A DNA stretch of 64,000 bases from SYIM01 sp041182885 (GTDB taxonomy: Bacteria > Pseudomonadota > Gammaproteobacteria > Burkholderiales > Burkholderiaceae_E). Below, piece after piece: positions 24,368-32,343 of the stretch (positions are counted from its first letter, which is position 1; every line of letters begins with the position of its first letter). The DNA lies in contig JBMSQB010000005.1 of NCBI GenBank assembly GCA_049423065.1, positions 38,876-102,875 on the forward strand. Reading direction: 5' to 3'. The notes below the pieces were generated by a model. That model was not told the DNA's origin. It made no database searches and worked only from the letters and a program-made list of their open reading frames with translations. The position numbers and the translations under genes were made by a program.

Positions 24368-25099
24368 GTGGAAGCCAGCATCGAGTTTGGAACCGCTGCA
24401 TTCTGGGTCGCACTCACCCAGATCATCTGGGTCAACATCCTGTTGTCGGGAGATAACGCAGTGGTGATCGCGCTGGCTGCGCGGTCGCTGCCGCCCAAGC
24501 AGCAGAAGCAGGCGATCATGATCGGCTCGGGCGCAGCCATCGTCATGCGAATCGTGCTCACGCTGGTGGCGGTACGGCTGCTGCAGCTTCCCTATCTCAA
24601 GCTGATCGGCGCAGTGCTGCTGTTGTACATCGGCGTCACGCTGGTGCTGCCCGAAGGCGATCATGAAGGGGCCGAGGGGGGCGAGGGGCCGGGCATGGCT
24701 TCCGCGGTCCGTACGATCCTGATCGCCGATCTGGTGATGAGTCTCGACAATGTGATTGCCGTGGCAGCGGCCGCCAAGGGCTCCACGCTGCTGCTGGTCA
24801 TTGGTCTCGCGCTGTCCATTCCGCTGGTGATTTTTGGGTCGGCGCTGCTCCTCAAAGTGATCGAACGTTTCCCGATTATCGTGTGGCTGGGGGCGGCGCT
24901 CCTGGGCTTTATCGCCGGTGAAATCGGTGTGAGCGACCCCGGCATCAAGACCTGGGCTGATGGCCTGGCTGCGTCCTTCGGCACCGATATTCACACGCTC
25001 GGCAACGTGGCGGGCGCATTGTCTGCAGTGCTGGTACTTGCCATCGGCAAGGCGTTGCTGATGCGACAGTCCAGCGCGTCTGGCGCGGAGAGTGGCTGA
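24368..25099 (+). CDS. TerC family integral membrane protein (YjbE-like)
   Basis: A 243-residue protein with about seven membrane segments. Both TerC signature acids are kept, in NILLSGDNAVVIALA and LVMSLDNVIAVAAAA. The family includes metal-ion exporters linked to manganese and tellurite resistance; the exact substrate is unknown here. The loop between halves is acidic (EGDHEGAEGGEGPG). The start is a GTG at 24368, six bases from AGGAG (24357-24361). Stands alone after sucD. Confidence 0.88.
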   Translation: MEASIEFGTAAFWVALTQIIWVNILLSGDNAVVIALAARSLPPKQQKQAIMIGSGAAIVMRIVLTLVAVRLLQLPYLKLIGAVLLLYIGVTLVLPEGDHEGAEGGEGPGMASAVRTILIADLVMSLDNVIAVAAAAKGSTLLLVIGLALSIPLVIFGSALLLKVIERFPIIVWLGAALLGFIAGEIGVSDPGIKTWADGLAASFGTDIHTLGNVAGALSAVLVLAIGKALLMRQSSASGAESG

Positions 25100-25194
25100 G
25101 TCCACCATCTCTACGCCCGAGCCACCGCTTCGGCTTCGCACATTTTTTTATAGCATCTTCCCTACCGAACCCTCACCCGGACAGCTTCACCAAC

Positions 25195-25380
25195 ATGAGC
25201 ACCACCGACGCCCCGTTTCGCACCTGGATGTGCCTGATCTGCGGCTGGATTTACGACGAGGCCGCTGGCCTGCCCGATGAGGGCATTGCCCCGGGTACCC
25301 GCTGGGAAGATGTGCCCATGAACTGGACCTGTCCGGAATGCGGCGCGCGCAAGGAAGACTTCGAGATGGTCGAGCTCTGA
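25195..25380 (+). CDS. Rubredoxin
   Basis: A 61-residue one-iron electron carrier. Four cysteines form the Fe(SCys)4 site: Cys13 and Cys16 in MCLICGWIY, Cys46 and Cys49 in WTCPECGARK. Residues YDE and the GIAPGTRWEDVP segment are classical. A possible -10 (TATAGC, 25149-25154) lies 40 bases upstream, so it may have its own promoter. The partner oxidase or hydroxylase is not next to it. It converges on the photolyase gene. Confidence 0.96.
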   Translation: MSTTDAPFRTWMCLICGWIYDEAAGLPDEGIAPGTRWEDVPMNWTCPECGARKEDFEMVEL

Positions 25381-25396
25381 GCTCGACCGGCAGCGG

Positions 25397-26908
25397 TCAG
25401 CCCACCGCTTTCGATTTCACCACCGCATAGCGGGCAAGTGTTGCCTGTCTGGCCTGATCGTGATCGACGACCGGCAGGGGGTAGTTGCTGCCTAGTGTCA
25501 CCCCTGCCCCAGCCAGCACCATGGCAGGGGCACGCCAGGGCGCGTGGATGTCCTTGTTCGACAGATTCGCGAGTTGCGGCAGGTAGCGCCGGATGAATCG
25601 GCCTTCGGGATCGAATCGCTGCGACTGTGTGACCGGATTGAAGATCCGGAAGTAGGGCTGCGCATCGCAGCCGCTCGATGACGCCCATTGCCAGCCGCCA
25701 TTGTTGGCGGACAGATCAAAGTCGATCAGGTGGTCGGCGAAATACCGCTCGCCCCAGCGCCAGTCGAGCCCCAGGTCCTTGGTGAGGAACGAGGCGACGA
25801 CCATCCGCAGCCGGTTGTGCATGTATCCGGTGCGATTGATCTGAGCCATGGCTGCATCGATCAGCGGATAGCCGGTTCGGCCCTCGCACCAGGCCGCAAA
25901 GAGTGCCTGATCGTCGGTCCAGCGGATCGCGTCGTATTCGGCGCGGAAAGCGCGTTCGACCACACGCGGGTGGTGCCACAGAATCTGAAAATAGAAGTCG
26001 CGCCAGATGAGCTCCGATAGCCAGGTATCGGCGCCCGCTCGGGCAGCGGGGTCGCTTTCGATGGCGTGACGGGCCAGGCGCGCAGCGTGTCGCACCGAGA
26101 GCGTGCCAAACCGCATGTGAACCGAGAGATATGAGGGGCCTTTCACGCCCGGGAAATCGCGCGTCTCTCCGTAGCGACCGATCCGGCTGCCGAAGTCGGA
26201 GAGCAGCCTTTCGGCGCCTGAAGTGCCGGGTGTGATGCCGACATCGGCCAGCTGAACCGGGGCAAAGCCGAGCGTCTCGAGGGTGGGTACGCCGGTCTGA
26301 TGCCACGCGGCGGGTGCGTCGGTGTCCGGTTGCGGCGCGAGCAGCCGCCCGGTGAGGGCTGTGTCCCGGCGGGCCACCGCGTCGGGGGCGGCCTCAAGCG
26401 CGCGCAGCCAGGCACGCTTGTAGGGCGAAAACACCGAAAACGGGCGACTGTCCAGCGTCAGCACCTCGCTGCGATCAAAGATCGCATGGTCTTTGCAGGT
26501 GATGAGCTCGCGGCCCGAGGCGGCGAGCCGCGAAGCCACTTCGCGATCGCGTGCGATCGCGGCAGGTTCGTAATCATGCGCGGCCACCACCACTCGCGCG
26601 CCCAGCCGGAGCGCGAGCGCTGGAATGGCGTCAGCCGGCTCGCCGTGCGTCACCCACAGGGCACCGCCCAGCTGTCGGAGTCTGTGATCGAGTTCGACCA
26701 GCGACTCGCGAATGAAGGCCACCCGGCGGTCGGTGCGCGGCAGTGGATCGAGAATGCTGCGGTCGAAGACAAAACAGAGCGCGACCCGGTCCGCGTGCGT
26801 GAGTGCTGTGGCGAGCGCTGCATGGTCATCGAGGCGCAGGTCGCGGCGCAGCCAGACCAGGGCGAGCCCGGCATCAGGGGAGAACGAGGGGCGTGTGGGG
26901 TCGGTCAT
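25397..26908 (-). CDS. phr: Deoxyribodipyrimidine photolyase
   Basis: Light-driven repair of cyclobutane pyrimidine dimers. The 503-residue protein has the antenna-binding Rossmann domain (LALVWLRRDLRLDDHAAL near the N-terminus) and the helical FAD domain (ELIWRDFYFQIL, then MHNRLRMVVASFLTKDLG, and NNGGWQWASSSGCDAQPYFR), all typical of class I CPD photolyases. I chose the ATG at 26908 (MTDPTRPSFS); the frame opens 26 codons earlier without family similarity. No strong ribosome site is seen. Divergent from algH. Confidence 0.95.
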   Translation of the reverse strand: MTDPTRPSFSPDAGLALVWLRRDLRLDDHAALATALTHADRVALCFVFDRSILDPLPRTDRRVAFIRESLVELDHRLRQLGGALWVTHGEPADAIPALALRLGARVVVAAHDYEPAAIARDREVASRLAASGRELITCKDHAIFDRSEVLTLDSRPFSVFSPYKRAWLRALEAAPDAVARRDTALTGRLLAPQPDTDAPAAWHQTGVPTLETLGFAPVQLADVGITPGTSGAERLLSDFGSRIGRYGETRDFPGVKGPSYLSVHMRFGTLSVRHAARLARHAIESDPAARAGADTWLSELIWRDFYFQILWHHPRVVERAFRAEYDAIRWTDDQALFAAWCEGRTGYPLIDAAMAQINRTGYMHNRLRMVVASFLTKDLGLDWRWGERYFADHLIDFDLSANNGGWQWASSSGCDAQPYFRIFNPVTQSQRFDPEGRFIRRYLPQLANLSNKDIHAPWRAPAMVLAGAGVTLGSNYPLPVVDHDQARQATLARYAVVKSKAVG

Positions 26909-26919
26909 AGGGGTCTCAG

Positions 26920-26948
26920 TTACGGGGCGCGGGCGGCGATCATATAAT
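26920..26948 (+). promoter_or_regulatory. Promoter of the algH-ruvX-pyrR-pyrB-pyrC' run
   Basis: TTACGG (26920-26925), 17 bases, then a perfect TATAAT (26943-26948). The next six bases are CCGGAC and then the ATG at 26955, so the mRNA may be leaderless. Confidence 0.6.
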
Positions 26949-26954
26949 CCGGAC

Positions 26955-27524
26955 ATGATGACCGAATCAGCGAGCGACCTCAGCAATCACTTTCTCATCG
27001 CCATGCCCAGCCTGGAAGACCCCAATTTTGGCGGCAGTCTGGTGTTTGTCGCCGAGCACAACGAGCAGGGGGCGCTGGGCCTGGTCATCAATCGACCCAT
27101 GGAGATCGATCTGGCCACCCTGTTTCGCCGGATCGAGCTCGACCTCAATCCATCGGGGCTTGCGCGGTCGGCCGTGATGCAGGGCGGGCCGGTACAGACT
27201 GATCGGGGTTTCGTGTTGCACCAGCCGGTGGGTGATTGGGGTTCTACGGTTGTTGTCAACGATGACATCGGTCTCACGTCGTCTCGGGATGTGCTGGAGG
27301 CGGTAGCCGCCGGAACAGGACCCGAGCGCATTCTGGTGATGCTGGGCTACGCTGGCTGGGGGCCCGGGCAGCTCGAAGACGAGATTTCGCGCAACGCCTG
27401 GCTGACCGTTGAGGCCGACGCCTCGATCATCTTCAATACGCCCGCCGACGAGCGGCTGGCGCGGGCCTTTGCGCTGCTCGGCATCAATCCCGCCTTCCTC
27501 GCGTCGGCGGCCGGGCATGCCTGA
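26955..27524 (+). CDS. YqgE/AlgH family protein
   Basis: A 189-residue member of the UPF0301 (YqgE/AlgH) family, of unknown biochemical function; AlgH was named for an effect on alginate regulation in Pseudomonas. Signature strands HFLIAMPSLEDPNFGGSLVF, EHNEQGALGLVINRP and MLGYAGWGPGQLEDEI are present. Two adjacent ATGs (26955, 26958) could start it. No ribosome site precedes either, which agrees with a leaderless mRNA from the TATAAT just upstream. The 3' end overlaps ruvX by eight bases, the conserved pairing. Confidence 0.93.
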   Translation: MMTESASDLSNHFLIAMPSLEDPNFGGSLVFVAEHNEQGALGLVINRPMEIDLATLFRRIELDLNPSGLARSAVMQGGPVQTDRGFVLHQPVGDWGSTVVVNDDIGLTSSRDVLEAVAAGTGPERILVMLGYAGWGPGQLEDEISRNAWLTVEADASIIFNTPADERLARAFALLGINPAFLASAAGHA

Positions 27525-27915
27525 GCGGGATGAAACACTTCTCGGCTTCGATTTCGGCTCATCGCGAATCGGCGCGGCAGTGGGCAATACGCTGACCGCG
27601 AGCGCACGCCCGCTCGCGCAGATCGACAACCGCGTATCGGCGCGCGGCTTTGACGCTATCGGCCGGCTGCTTGCCGAGTGGCAGCCACAACGCCTGGTCG
27701 TTGGGCGGCCGCTTCACCCCGATGGCACACCCCACGACATGACTGCACGCTGCGAGCGGTTTGCCCGGCAGCTTCATGGCCGGTTCGGGTTGCCAGTCGA
27801 TCTGGTCGATGAACGCTACAGCACGGTGGAAGCGGAGTCGGGAGGAAGCGGCGGGCGTAACATCGACGCCCAGGCGGCTGCGATAATCCTGCAACAATAT
27901 CTGCAGAACCGATGA
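27517..27915 (+). CDS. ruvX: Putative pre-16S rRNA nuclease YqgF/RuvX
   Basis: RNase H-fold nuclease that processes the 5' end of 16S rRNA precursor. The 132-residue protein opens with LLGFDFGSSRIGAAVGN holding the first catalytic Asp, followed by RLVVGRPLHPDG and the last acidic site in VDERYSTVEAE. A short Gly-rich insert (GGSGGRN) replaces the usual loop near the end. Start ATG 27517 inside algH; stop overlaps pyrR as ATGA. Confidence 0.92.
   Translation: MPERDETLLGFDFGSSRIGAAVGNTLTASARPLAQIDNRVSARGFDAIGRLLAEWQPQRLVVGRPLHPDGTPHDMTARCERFARQLHGRFGLPVDLVDERYSTVEAESGGSGGRNIDAQAAAIILQQYLQNR
27882..27887 (+). promoter_or_regulatory. Candidate internal -10 before pyrR
   Basis: GATAAT inside the end of ruvX, 25 bases before pyrR. 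It may give the pyrimidine genes a separate promoter, but the -35 is unclear. Confidence 0.28.
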
Positions 27916-28409
27916 CCACCCTCGACGTTGAAAGCGCCTACGCGCACCTCAGAGATTCGATCGCTGCTGTCGTGCCTCTCGCGCGAGAGGGGCTGTCGCT
28001 GGTGGGGGTGCACAGCGGCGGCGTCTGGGTGGCCGAGCGCCTGCGCCGTGATCTGCAGCTGTCCGGTCCCGATGGCGCGCTGTCCAGCGCCTTTCATCGC
28101 GACGACTATGGCCGCCGCGGTCTGCCCACTGACCTCAAGTCCACCCGTCTCGCCTTCGAAGTGGAAGGCGCCGATATCCTGCTGGTTGACGACATTCTGT
28201 TCACCGGCCGCACGGTGCGCGCGGCCTTGAATGAAATTTTCGACTATGGCCGACCGGCCCGCGTTCGGCTTGCCGTGCTGATCGACCGTGGCGGCCGCGA
28301 GCTGCCGGTCGCTGCCGATTTCTGCGGGGTGCGGCATGAGCTGCCCGCCGATCGCGCCTTTGTGCTGAGCCGCGATGACTCGGGTCGATTTTCGCTTGTG
28401 ATCGAGTAA
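27912..28409 (+). CDS. pyrR: Bifunctional pyr operon regulator / uracil phosphoribosyltransferase PyrR
   Basis: A 165-residue type I phosphoribosyltransferase. The PRPP loop is ILLVDDILFTGRTVRAAL, and the LVGVHSGGVWVAERL and SAFHRDDYGRRG blocks are typical of PyrR. In Gram-positives it binds pyr mRNA; in Proteobacteria the gene precedes pyrB and its regulatory role is less clear. No attenuator hairpin is obvious in the 16 bases before pyrB. It starts inside the ruvX stop (ATGA). Confidence 0.93.
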   Translation: MTTLDVESAYAHLRDSIAAVVPLAREGLSLVGVHSGGVWVAERLRRDLQLSGPDGALSSAFHRDDYGRRGLPTDLKSTRLAFEVEGADILLVDDILFTGRTVRAALNEIFDYGRPARVRLAVLIDRGGRELPVAADFCGVRHELPADRAFVLSRDDSGRFSLVIE

Positions 28410-28425
28410 CTGGCGGCCCACCGCA

Positions 28426-29388
28426 ATGCCCTCTCGTCATCCGCAACTGAATGCCCACGGCGAGCTGAAACATCTGCTCACGATTGAGGGCCTGTCCCGC
28501 AACCTGATCCATCACATTCTGGACACCGCAGCCGGTTTTCTGGGTGTGTCCGACCGCGATGTGAAAAAGGTTCCGCTGCTGCGTGGTGTGTCGGTATTCA
28601 ATCTTTTCTTTGAAAACTCCACCCGTACGCGAACGACCTTCGAGATTGCGGCCAAGCGCCTGTCAGCCGATGTCGTGAATCTGAACATCAACACCTCGTC
28701 CACCGCCAAAGGCGAGTCGCTGCTCGATACCATCGACAATCTGGTGGCGATGCACGCCGACATGTTTGTGGTGCGGCACGCGCAAAGCGGTGCGCCGTTC
28801 CTGATCGCTGAACACGTTGACCGCACGCGTGGCAACGTGCACGTGATCAACGCTGGTGACGGCCGCCATGCGCATCCCACGCAGGGGCTGCTCGACGTCT
28901 ACACCATCCGGCATTTCAAGAAAGACTTCACCAATCTTCGGGTGGCCATCGTGGGCGATGTGCTGCACTCGCGGGTGGCGCGCTCGGACATTCACGCACT
29001 CACCACGCTGGGCGTACCCGAGGTGCGCGTGATCGGTCCGCGCACCCTCATTCCGGGGGGCCTCGAGCAGCTGGGCGTGCATGTATTTCACGACATGCGC
29101 GAGGGGCTGCGTGGGGTCGACGTGGTGATCATGCTGAGGCTGCAGAGCGAGCGCATGCGGGGGGCGCTGCTGCCGTCTGCCCAGGAATATTTCAAGCACT
29201 ACGGCCTCACCGAAGAAAAGCTCGCGCTCGCCAACACAGACTGCATTGTGATGCACCCCGGGCCGATGAATCGTGGGGTGGAAATCGACTCTGCCGTTGC
29301 CGATGGCCCGCAGGCGGTCATCCTCGATCAGGTGACCTTCGGCATTGCGGTTCGCATGGCGGTCATGAGCCTTCTCGCAAAGTCCTGA
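28426..29388 (+). CDS. pyrB: Aspartate carbamoyltransferase, catalytic chain
   Basis: Commits carbamoyl phosphate and aspartate to pyrimidine synthesis. The 320-residue protein has the carbamoyl-phosphate site FFENSTRTRTTFEIAA, the 80s loop KGESLLDTIDNL, HPTQGLLDVYTI, and MHPGPMNRGVEID. There is no pyrI; instead pyrB overlaps the downstream dihydroorotase homologue by one base, the arrangement of class A ATCases in which PyrC' is needed for the holoenzyme. Confidence 0.97.
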   Translation: MPSRHPQLNAHGELKHLLTIEGLSRNLIHHILDTAAGFLGVSDRDVKKVPLLRGVSVFNLFFENSTRTRTTFEIAAKRLSADVVNLNINTSSTAKGESLLDTIDNLVAMHADMFVVRHAQSGAPFLIAEHVDRTRGNVHVINAGDGRHAHPTQGLLDVYTIRHFKKDFTNLRVAIVGDVLHSRVARSDIHALTTLGVPEVRVIGPRTLIPGGLEQLGVHVFHDMREGLRGVDVVIMLRLQSERMRGALLPSAQEYFKHYGLTEEKLALANTDCIVMHPGPMNRGVEIDSAVADGPQAVILDQVTFGIAVRMAVMSLLAKS

Positions 29389-30704
29389 TGATGAACATGC
29401 CCCCCAGAATCTCGATCGTCAACGCGCGTGTGGTGGCGCCGGGCGGTCGATTCTCCAGCACCGGACCCAGCGATGTCCATGTTGCCGATGGCAAGCTGGT
29501 TGCGGTGGGTGCGGCGCCGTCGGGGTTTGTGGCCGACCGGGTCATCGACGGCAGGGGGTGCCTGCTTCTCCCCGGGGTGGTCGACCTGGCTGCGCGTCTG
29601 CGCGAGCCCGGTTTCGAGTACAAGGCGACGCTTGAATCGGAGATGCAGGCGGCGCTGGCCGGGGGGGTGACCGCGCTGGCCTGTCCGCCCGATACCGATC
29701 CTGTGCTCGATGAGCCAGGCCTGGTCGAAATGCTCAAGCACCGGGCGCGCGGCATCGACGGCGCGCGTCTTTATCCGGTGGGCGCGCTGACTGTGGGACT
29801 GAAGGGCGAAACCATCACCGAAATGGCCGAGCTCGTTGAGGCAGGCTGTATTGGCTTCTCGCACGCGCTTGCGCCCATTGCCGACACCCAGATCCTGATG
29901 CGCGCGATGCAGTATGCGAGCACCTTTGGCTACAGCGTCTGGTTGCATCCGCAAGACCCTCAGCTGGCACGTGGTGGCGTGGCGCATGCCGGGCCCTATG
30001 CCAGTCGTCTGGGCCTTTCCGGTGTGCCGGTGATCGCAGAGACGGTGGCGCTGCATACGATCTTCGAATTGATGCGGGTGACGGGTTGCCGGGTTCATCT
30101 GTGCCGCCTGTCCTCGGCGGCCGGGCTGGAGCTGGTGCGTCGCGCGCGCGCCGAGGGTTTGCCGGTGACTGCCGATGTGGCGATTCACCATGTGCATCTG
30201 ATCGACGTGGACATCGGATTTTTCGACAGCAACTGTCGGGTCGATCCACCGTTCCGGTCACAGCGCGACCGCGATGCCATTCGGGCAGCGCTCGTCGACG
30301 GTACGATCGACGCGCTCTGTTCCGATCACACCCCGGTCGATGACGACGCGAAGCAGCTGCCGTTTGGCGAGGCCGAGCCTGGGGTGACCGGGCTTGAGCT
30401 GCTGTTGCCGCTCACGCTCAAGTGGGCGGCTGAGGCCCGCGTACCGGTCGAGGAGGCGTTGGTGAAGCTCACGACCGGGCCAGCGGGCATTCTTGGTCAG
30501 CCTGGCGGCCGGCTGGCGGTGGGCGAGTCTGCCGACCTGTGTCTGATCGACCCCGACGAGCACTGGGTGGTTTCGCGGGGCTCGCTGGTGAGCCAGGGCT
30601 CACATACGCCGTTCCTGGGCCGCGAGTTGCTGGGTCGGGTACGGGCTACCCTGGTGGCAGGGCGAGTGGTGTTTGAGCGCGACAGGGGAACTTCCCAGGT
30701 CTGA
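29388..30704 (+). CDS. pyrX: Dihydroorotase-like protein PyrC' (PyrX), zinc ligands lost
   Basis: The 438-residue amidohydrolase-fold protein aligns with class I dihydroorotases, but where the metal HxH should be (D-x-H-V-H-L-R-E-P-G) it reads DLAARLREPG: Ala68 and Arg70 replace both histidines. The later zinc His in the HLCRLSSAAG strand is Arg240, while His187 (WLHPQD) and Asp313 (SDHTPVD) remain. It is therefore probably not a catalyst but the structural subunit of aspartate carbamoyltransferase, as known for PyrC' in Pseudomonas. ATG overlaps the pyrB stop; later ATGs at 29391 and 29397 are also possible starts. Confidence 0.9.
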   Translation: MMNMPPRISIVNARVVAPGGRFSSTGPSDVHVADGKLVAVGAAPSGFVADRVIDGRGCLLLPGVVDLAARLREPGFEYKATLESEMQAALAGGVTALACPPDTDPVLDEPGLVEMLKHRARGIDGARLYPVGALTVGLKGETITEMAELVEAGCIGFSHALAPIADTQILMRAMQYASTFGYSVWLHPQDPQLARGGVAHAGPYASRLGLSGVPVIAETVALHTIFELMRVTGCRVHLCRLSSAAGLELVRRARAEGLPVTADVAIHHVHLIDVDIGFFDSNCRVDPPFRSQRDRDAIRAALVDGTIDALCSDHTPVDDDAKQLPFGEAEPGVTGLELLLPLTLKWAAEARVPVEEALVKLTTGPAGILGQPGGRLAVGESADLCLIDPDEHWVVSRGSLVSQGSHTPFLGRELLGRVRATLVAGRVVFERDRGTSQV

Positions 30705-30714
30705 AGCAAGGGTG

Positions 30715-30747
30715 TATGATGCGATCGCATCATGATGCGGTGATGCG
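30715..30747 (+). promoter_or_regulatory. vapBC operator and promoter
   Basis: ATGATGCGATCGCATCAT (30716-30733) is a perfect 18-base palindrome, and CGCATCATGATGCG (30726-30739) is a second, overlapping one. The heptamer TGATGCG occurs directly at 30717, 30733 and 30741 and inverted at 30726. TATGAT (30715-30720) is a likely -10. This fits cooperative binding of the ribbon-helix-helix antitoxin to its own promoter. Confidence 0.78.
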
Positions 30748-30755
30748 ATAAGACC

Positions 30756-30995
30756 ATGCGGACGACCCTCGATCTCGATCCAGATGTTCTCGCCGCCGTG
30801 AAAGAGCTCGCCCACCAGCGCAAGGTGTCGGCCGGTGCGGTGGTGTCAGACCTGGTGCGGAAGGCCCTCGCGGGGCCGGTGTTCGTCGTTGAGGACGCCG
30901 CGCCGCGGGTGGCGGGTTTTCAGCCATTTGCCTCGCGCGGCGGGGTGGTGAGCGACTCCGCAGTGAATGCGTTGCGCGACCAGGAGGGCGTCTGA
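30756..30995 (+). CDS. Antitoxin of a VapBC-type pair, ribbon-helix-helix
   Basis: A 79-residue protein. Residues 1-45 (MRTTLDLDPDVLAAVKELAH, then VSAGAVVSDLVRKAL) form a CopG/Arc-like ribbon-helix-helix DNA-binding domain; the rest (PRVAGFQPFASRGGVVSDSA) is the region that usually wraps the toxin and blocks its active site. It overlaps the toxin gene by one base (TGATG). The palindromic operator just upstream suggests autoregulation. Weak ribosome site. Confidence 0.88.
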   Translation: MRTTLDLDPDVLAAVKELAHQRKVSAGAVVSDLVRKALAGPVFVVEDAAPRVAGFQPFASRGGVVSDSAVNALRDQEGV

Positions 30996-31435
30996 TGCGC
31001 GCGTTGCTTGACGTCAACGTGCTCATCGCCCTGCTCGATTCCGACCACATCCACCACCACCGTGCCACGCGCTGGATGGCGCACGCGCAATTCGCCGGCT
31101 GGGCCTCGTGCCCGATCACCCAGAATGGCTGCATTCGCATCATGTCTCAGCCTGCATATCCAGGCGCATTGCCGCTCCGAAGCGTCGCTGACCGCCTCGG
31201 CATGGCCACCCGCCATTCAAGCCACCAGTTCTGGCCCGACAGCGTGGCCCTGGCCGGGCATCCAGGCATCGCCTGGGATCATCTCCCGGGTCACCGGCAG
31301 CTTACCGATGCCTATCTGCTCGCACTGGCTGTGAGCAATGGCGGGCGCTTCGTCACCATCGATTCGCGGGTGTCGCTTCGCGCCGTGCCCGACGCCCGTC
31401 CGGACCAGCTGGTGGTGCTGGCCGGGTTGCCCTAG
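30995..31435 (+). CDS. VapC-type PIN domain ribonuclease toxin
   Basis: A 146-residue PIN-domain protein. Acidic residues expected to hold Mg are Asp6 (LLDVNVLIALLD), Asp105 (QLTDAYLLALA) and Asp123 (FVTIDSRV); the middle motif reads CPITQNGCIRI, the TQN variant seen in one VapC subgroup. VapC toxins cut tRNA or rRNA; the target here is unknown. The stop overlaps the plsC-type gene's stop on the other strand. The pair appears inserted between pyrX and plsC. Confidence 0.9.
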   Translation: MRALLDVNVLIALLDSDHIHHHRATRWMAHAQFAGWASCPITQNGCIRIMSQPAYPGALPLRSVADRLGMATRHSSHQFWPDSVALAGHPGIAWDHLPGHRQLTDAYLLALAVSNGGRFVTIDSRVSLRAVPDARPDQLVVLAGLP

Positions 31436-32277
31436 GCCGGGGGGTGAGGCGTTGTCTGGTCGGTGCGCGTGCGGGCGGTGCCGAGCGCGTTGCGCAGGGT
31501 GTCAGGCACGGTGTCGTCTGTTGGGAGTGCAAGCCGCTCGGCAATGGCTGCGCGCGCACCGCGTGCCGCCTGCTGACGCGTGGCAGGTTCACTCAGCACG
31601 GGCAGCGGGTGGAGCGCGGCAATGAATCCTGGTGAGCCCAGCACGCGCTTCATCGATTCAGCAAAACTCATGTTGCCGGTGAAGTCGATGGCCGAGCTGT
31701 ACTGGCCCTGCAGGTCGGTATAGCGGATTCCCACCGGAATGATGGGCGCCTGCGCGCGAAGGGCGGGTTCGAGCAGGTTGCCGTGAAATTGCAGCAGACG
31801 CAGCCCGTCACTGGTGGTGCCTTCCGGGAACACTGCCACGCGCCGACCCGCGGCCAGCATGCTCTGTATGCGTTCGTTGAGCTGATGGACTGCATGGCGC
31901 TTGCCCCGCTCGATGAAAAGGGTGCCGGCACCTATCACGAGCCGCCCCACCACCGGCCATGACGCGATCTCGATCTTCGCAACGAAGTGCGCCGAGGTGG
32001 TGGCAAGCATCAGAAAAATATCGATCCAGCTGATGTGGTTGGCGACGATCAGGGCGGGACCCTGGAGCGAGGCGAGCGACTGCGCTCCAGGGGCGGGTTG
32101 CTCCACCAGCCTGATCCCGCAGGCGCGAAGCAGCCAGCGTGACCAGCGGGCGATGATCCGGTCGCGGCGGGCATAGCTCACCCGCGGAAAGACGAGCGCA
32201 ATGGTGAGAAGACCGCCCAGCAGCAGCGCAATGGCAAGCGGTGCGCGGCGCGCGATGCGAAACGCAGAAGCGATCAC
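31432..32277 (-). CDS. 1-acyl-sn-glycerol-3-phosphate acyltransferase family protein
   Basis: A 281-residue PlsC-like (LPLAT) acyltransferase. One membrane segment lies at about 11-30; the catalytic block is VANHISWIDIFLML (the H-x4-D motif), with IERGKRHAVHQL, the acyl-acceptor motif FPEGTTSDG and IIPVGIRY downstream. It may make phosphatidic acid or act on lyso-ornithine lipids (OlsA); the sequence does not decide. The start is GTG at 32277. It is 66 bases behind apaH on the same strand and shares four bases with the vapC end. Confidence 0.88.
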   Translation of the reverse strand: MIASAFRIARRAPLAIALLLGGLLTIALVFPRVSYARRDRIIARWSRWLLRACGIRLVEQPAPGAQSLASLQGPALIVANHISWIDIFLMLATTSAHFVAKIEIASWPVVGRLVIGAGTLFIERGKRHAVHQLNERIQSMLAAGRRVAVFPEGTTSDGLRLLQFHGNLLEPALRAQAPIIPVGIRYTDLQGQYSSAIDFTGNMSFAESMKRVLGSPGFIAALHPLPVLSEPATRQQAARGARAAIAERLALPTDDTVPDTLRNALGTARTRTDQTTPHPPA

Positions 32278-32343
32278 GGCTGCGGGCCTCGCGTCAGGAC
32301 CGCGTTGTGGCCGTCGGCCTGCGTAGGCCGGGTGCGAAGAGGG

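Noticed and set aside
26281..26954. Plus-strand frames across the photolyase gene, including an N-terminal extension of algH from 26712
   Set aside because: They are antisense to conserved photolyase motifs, and algH homologues start at the ATG near 26955.
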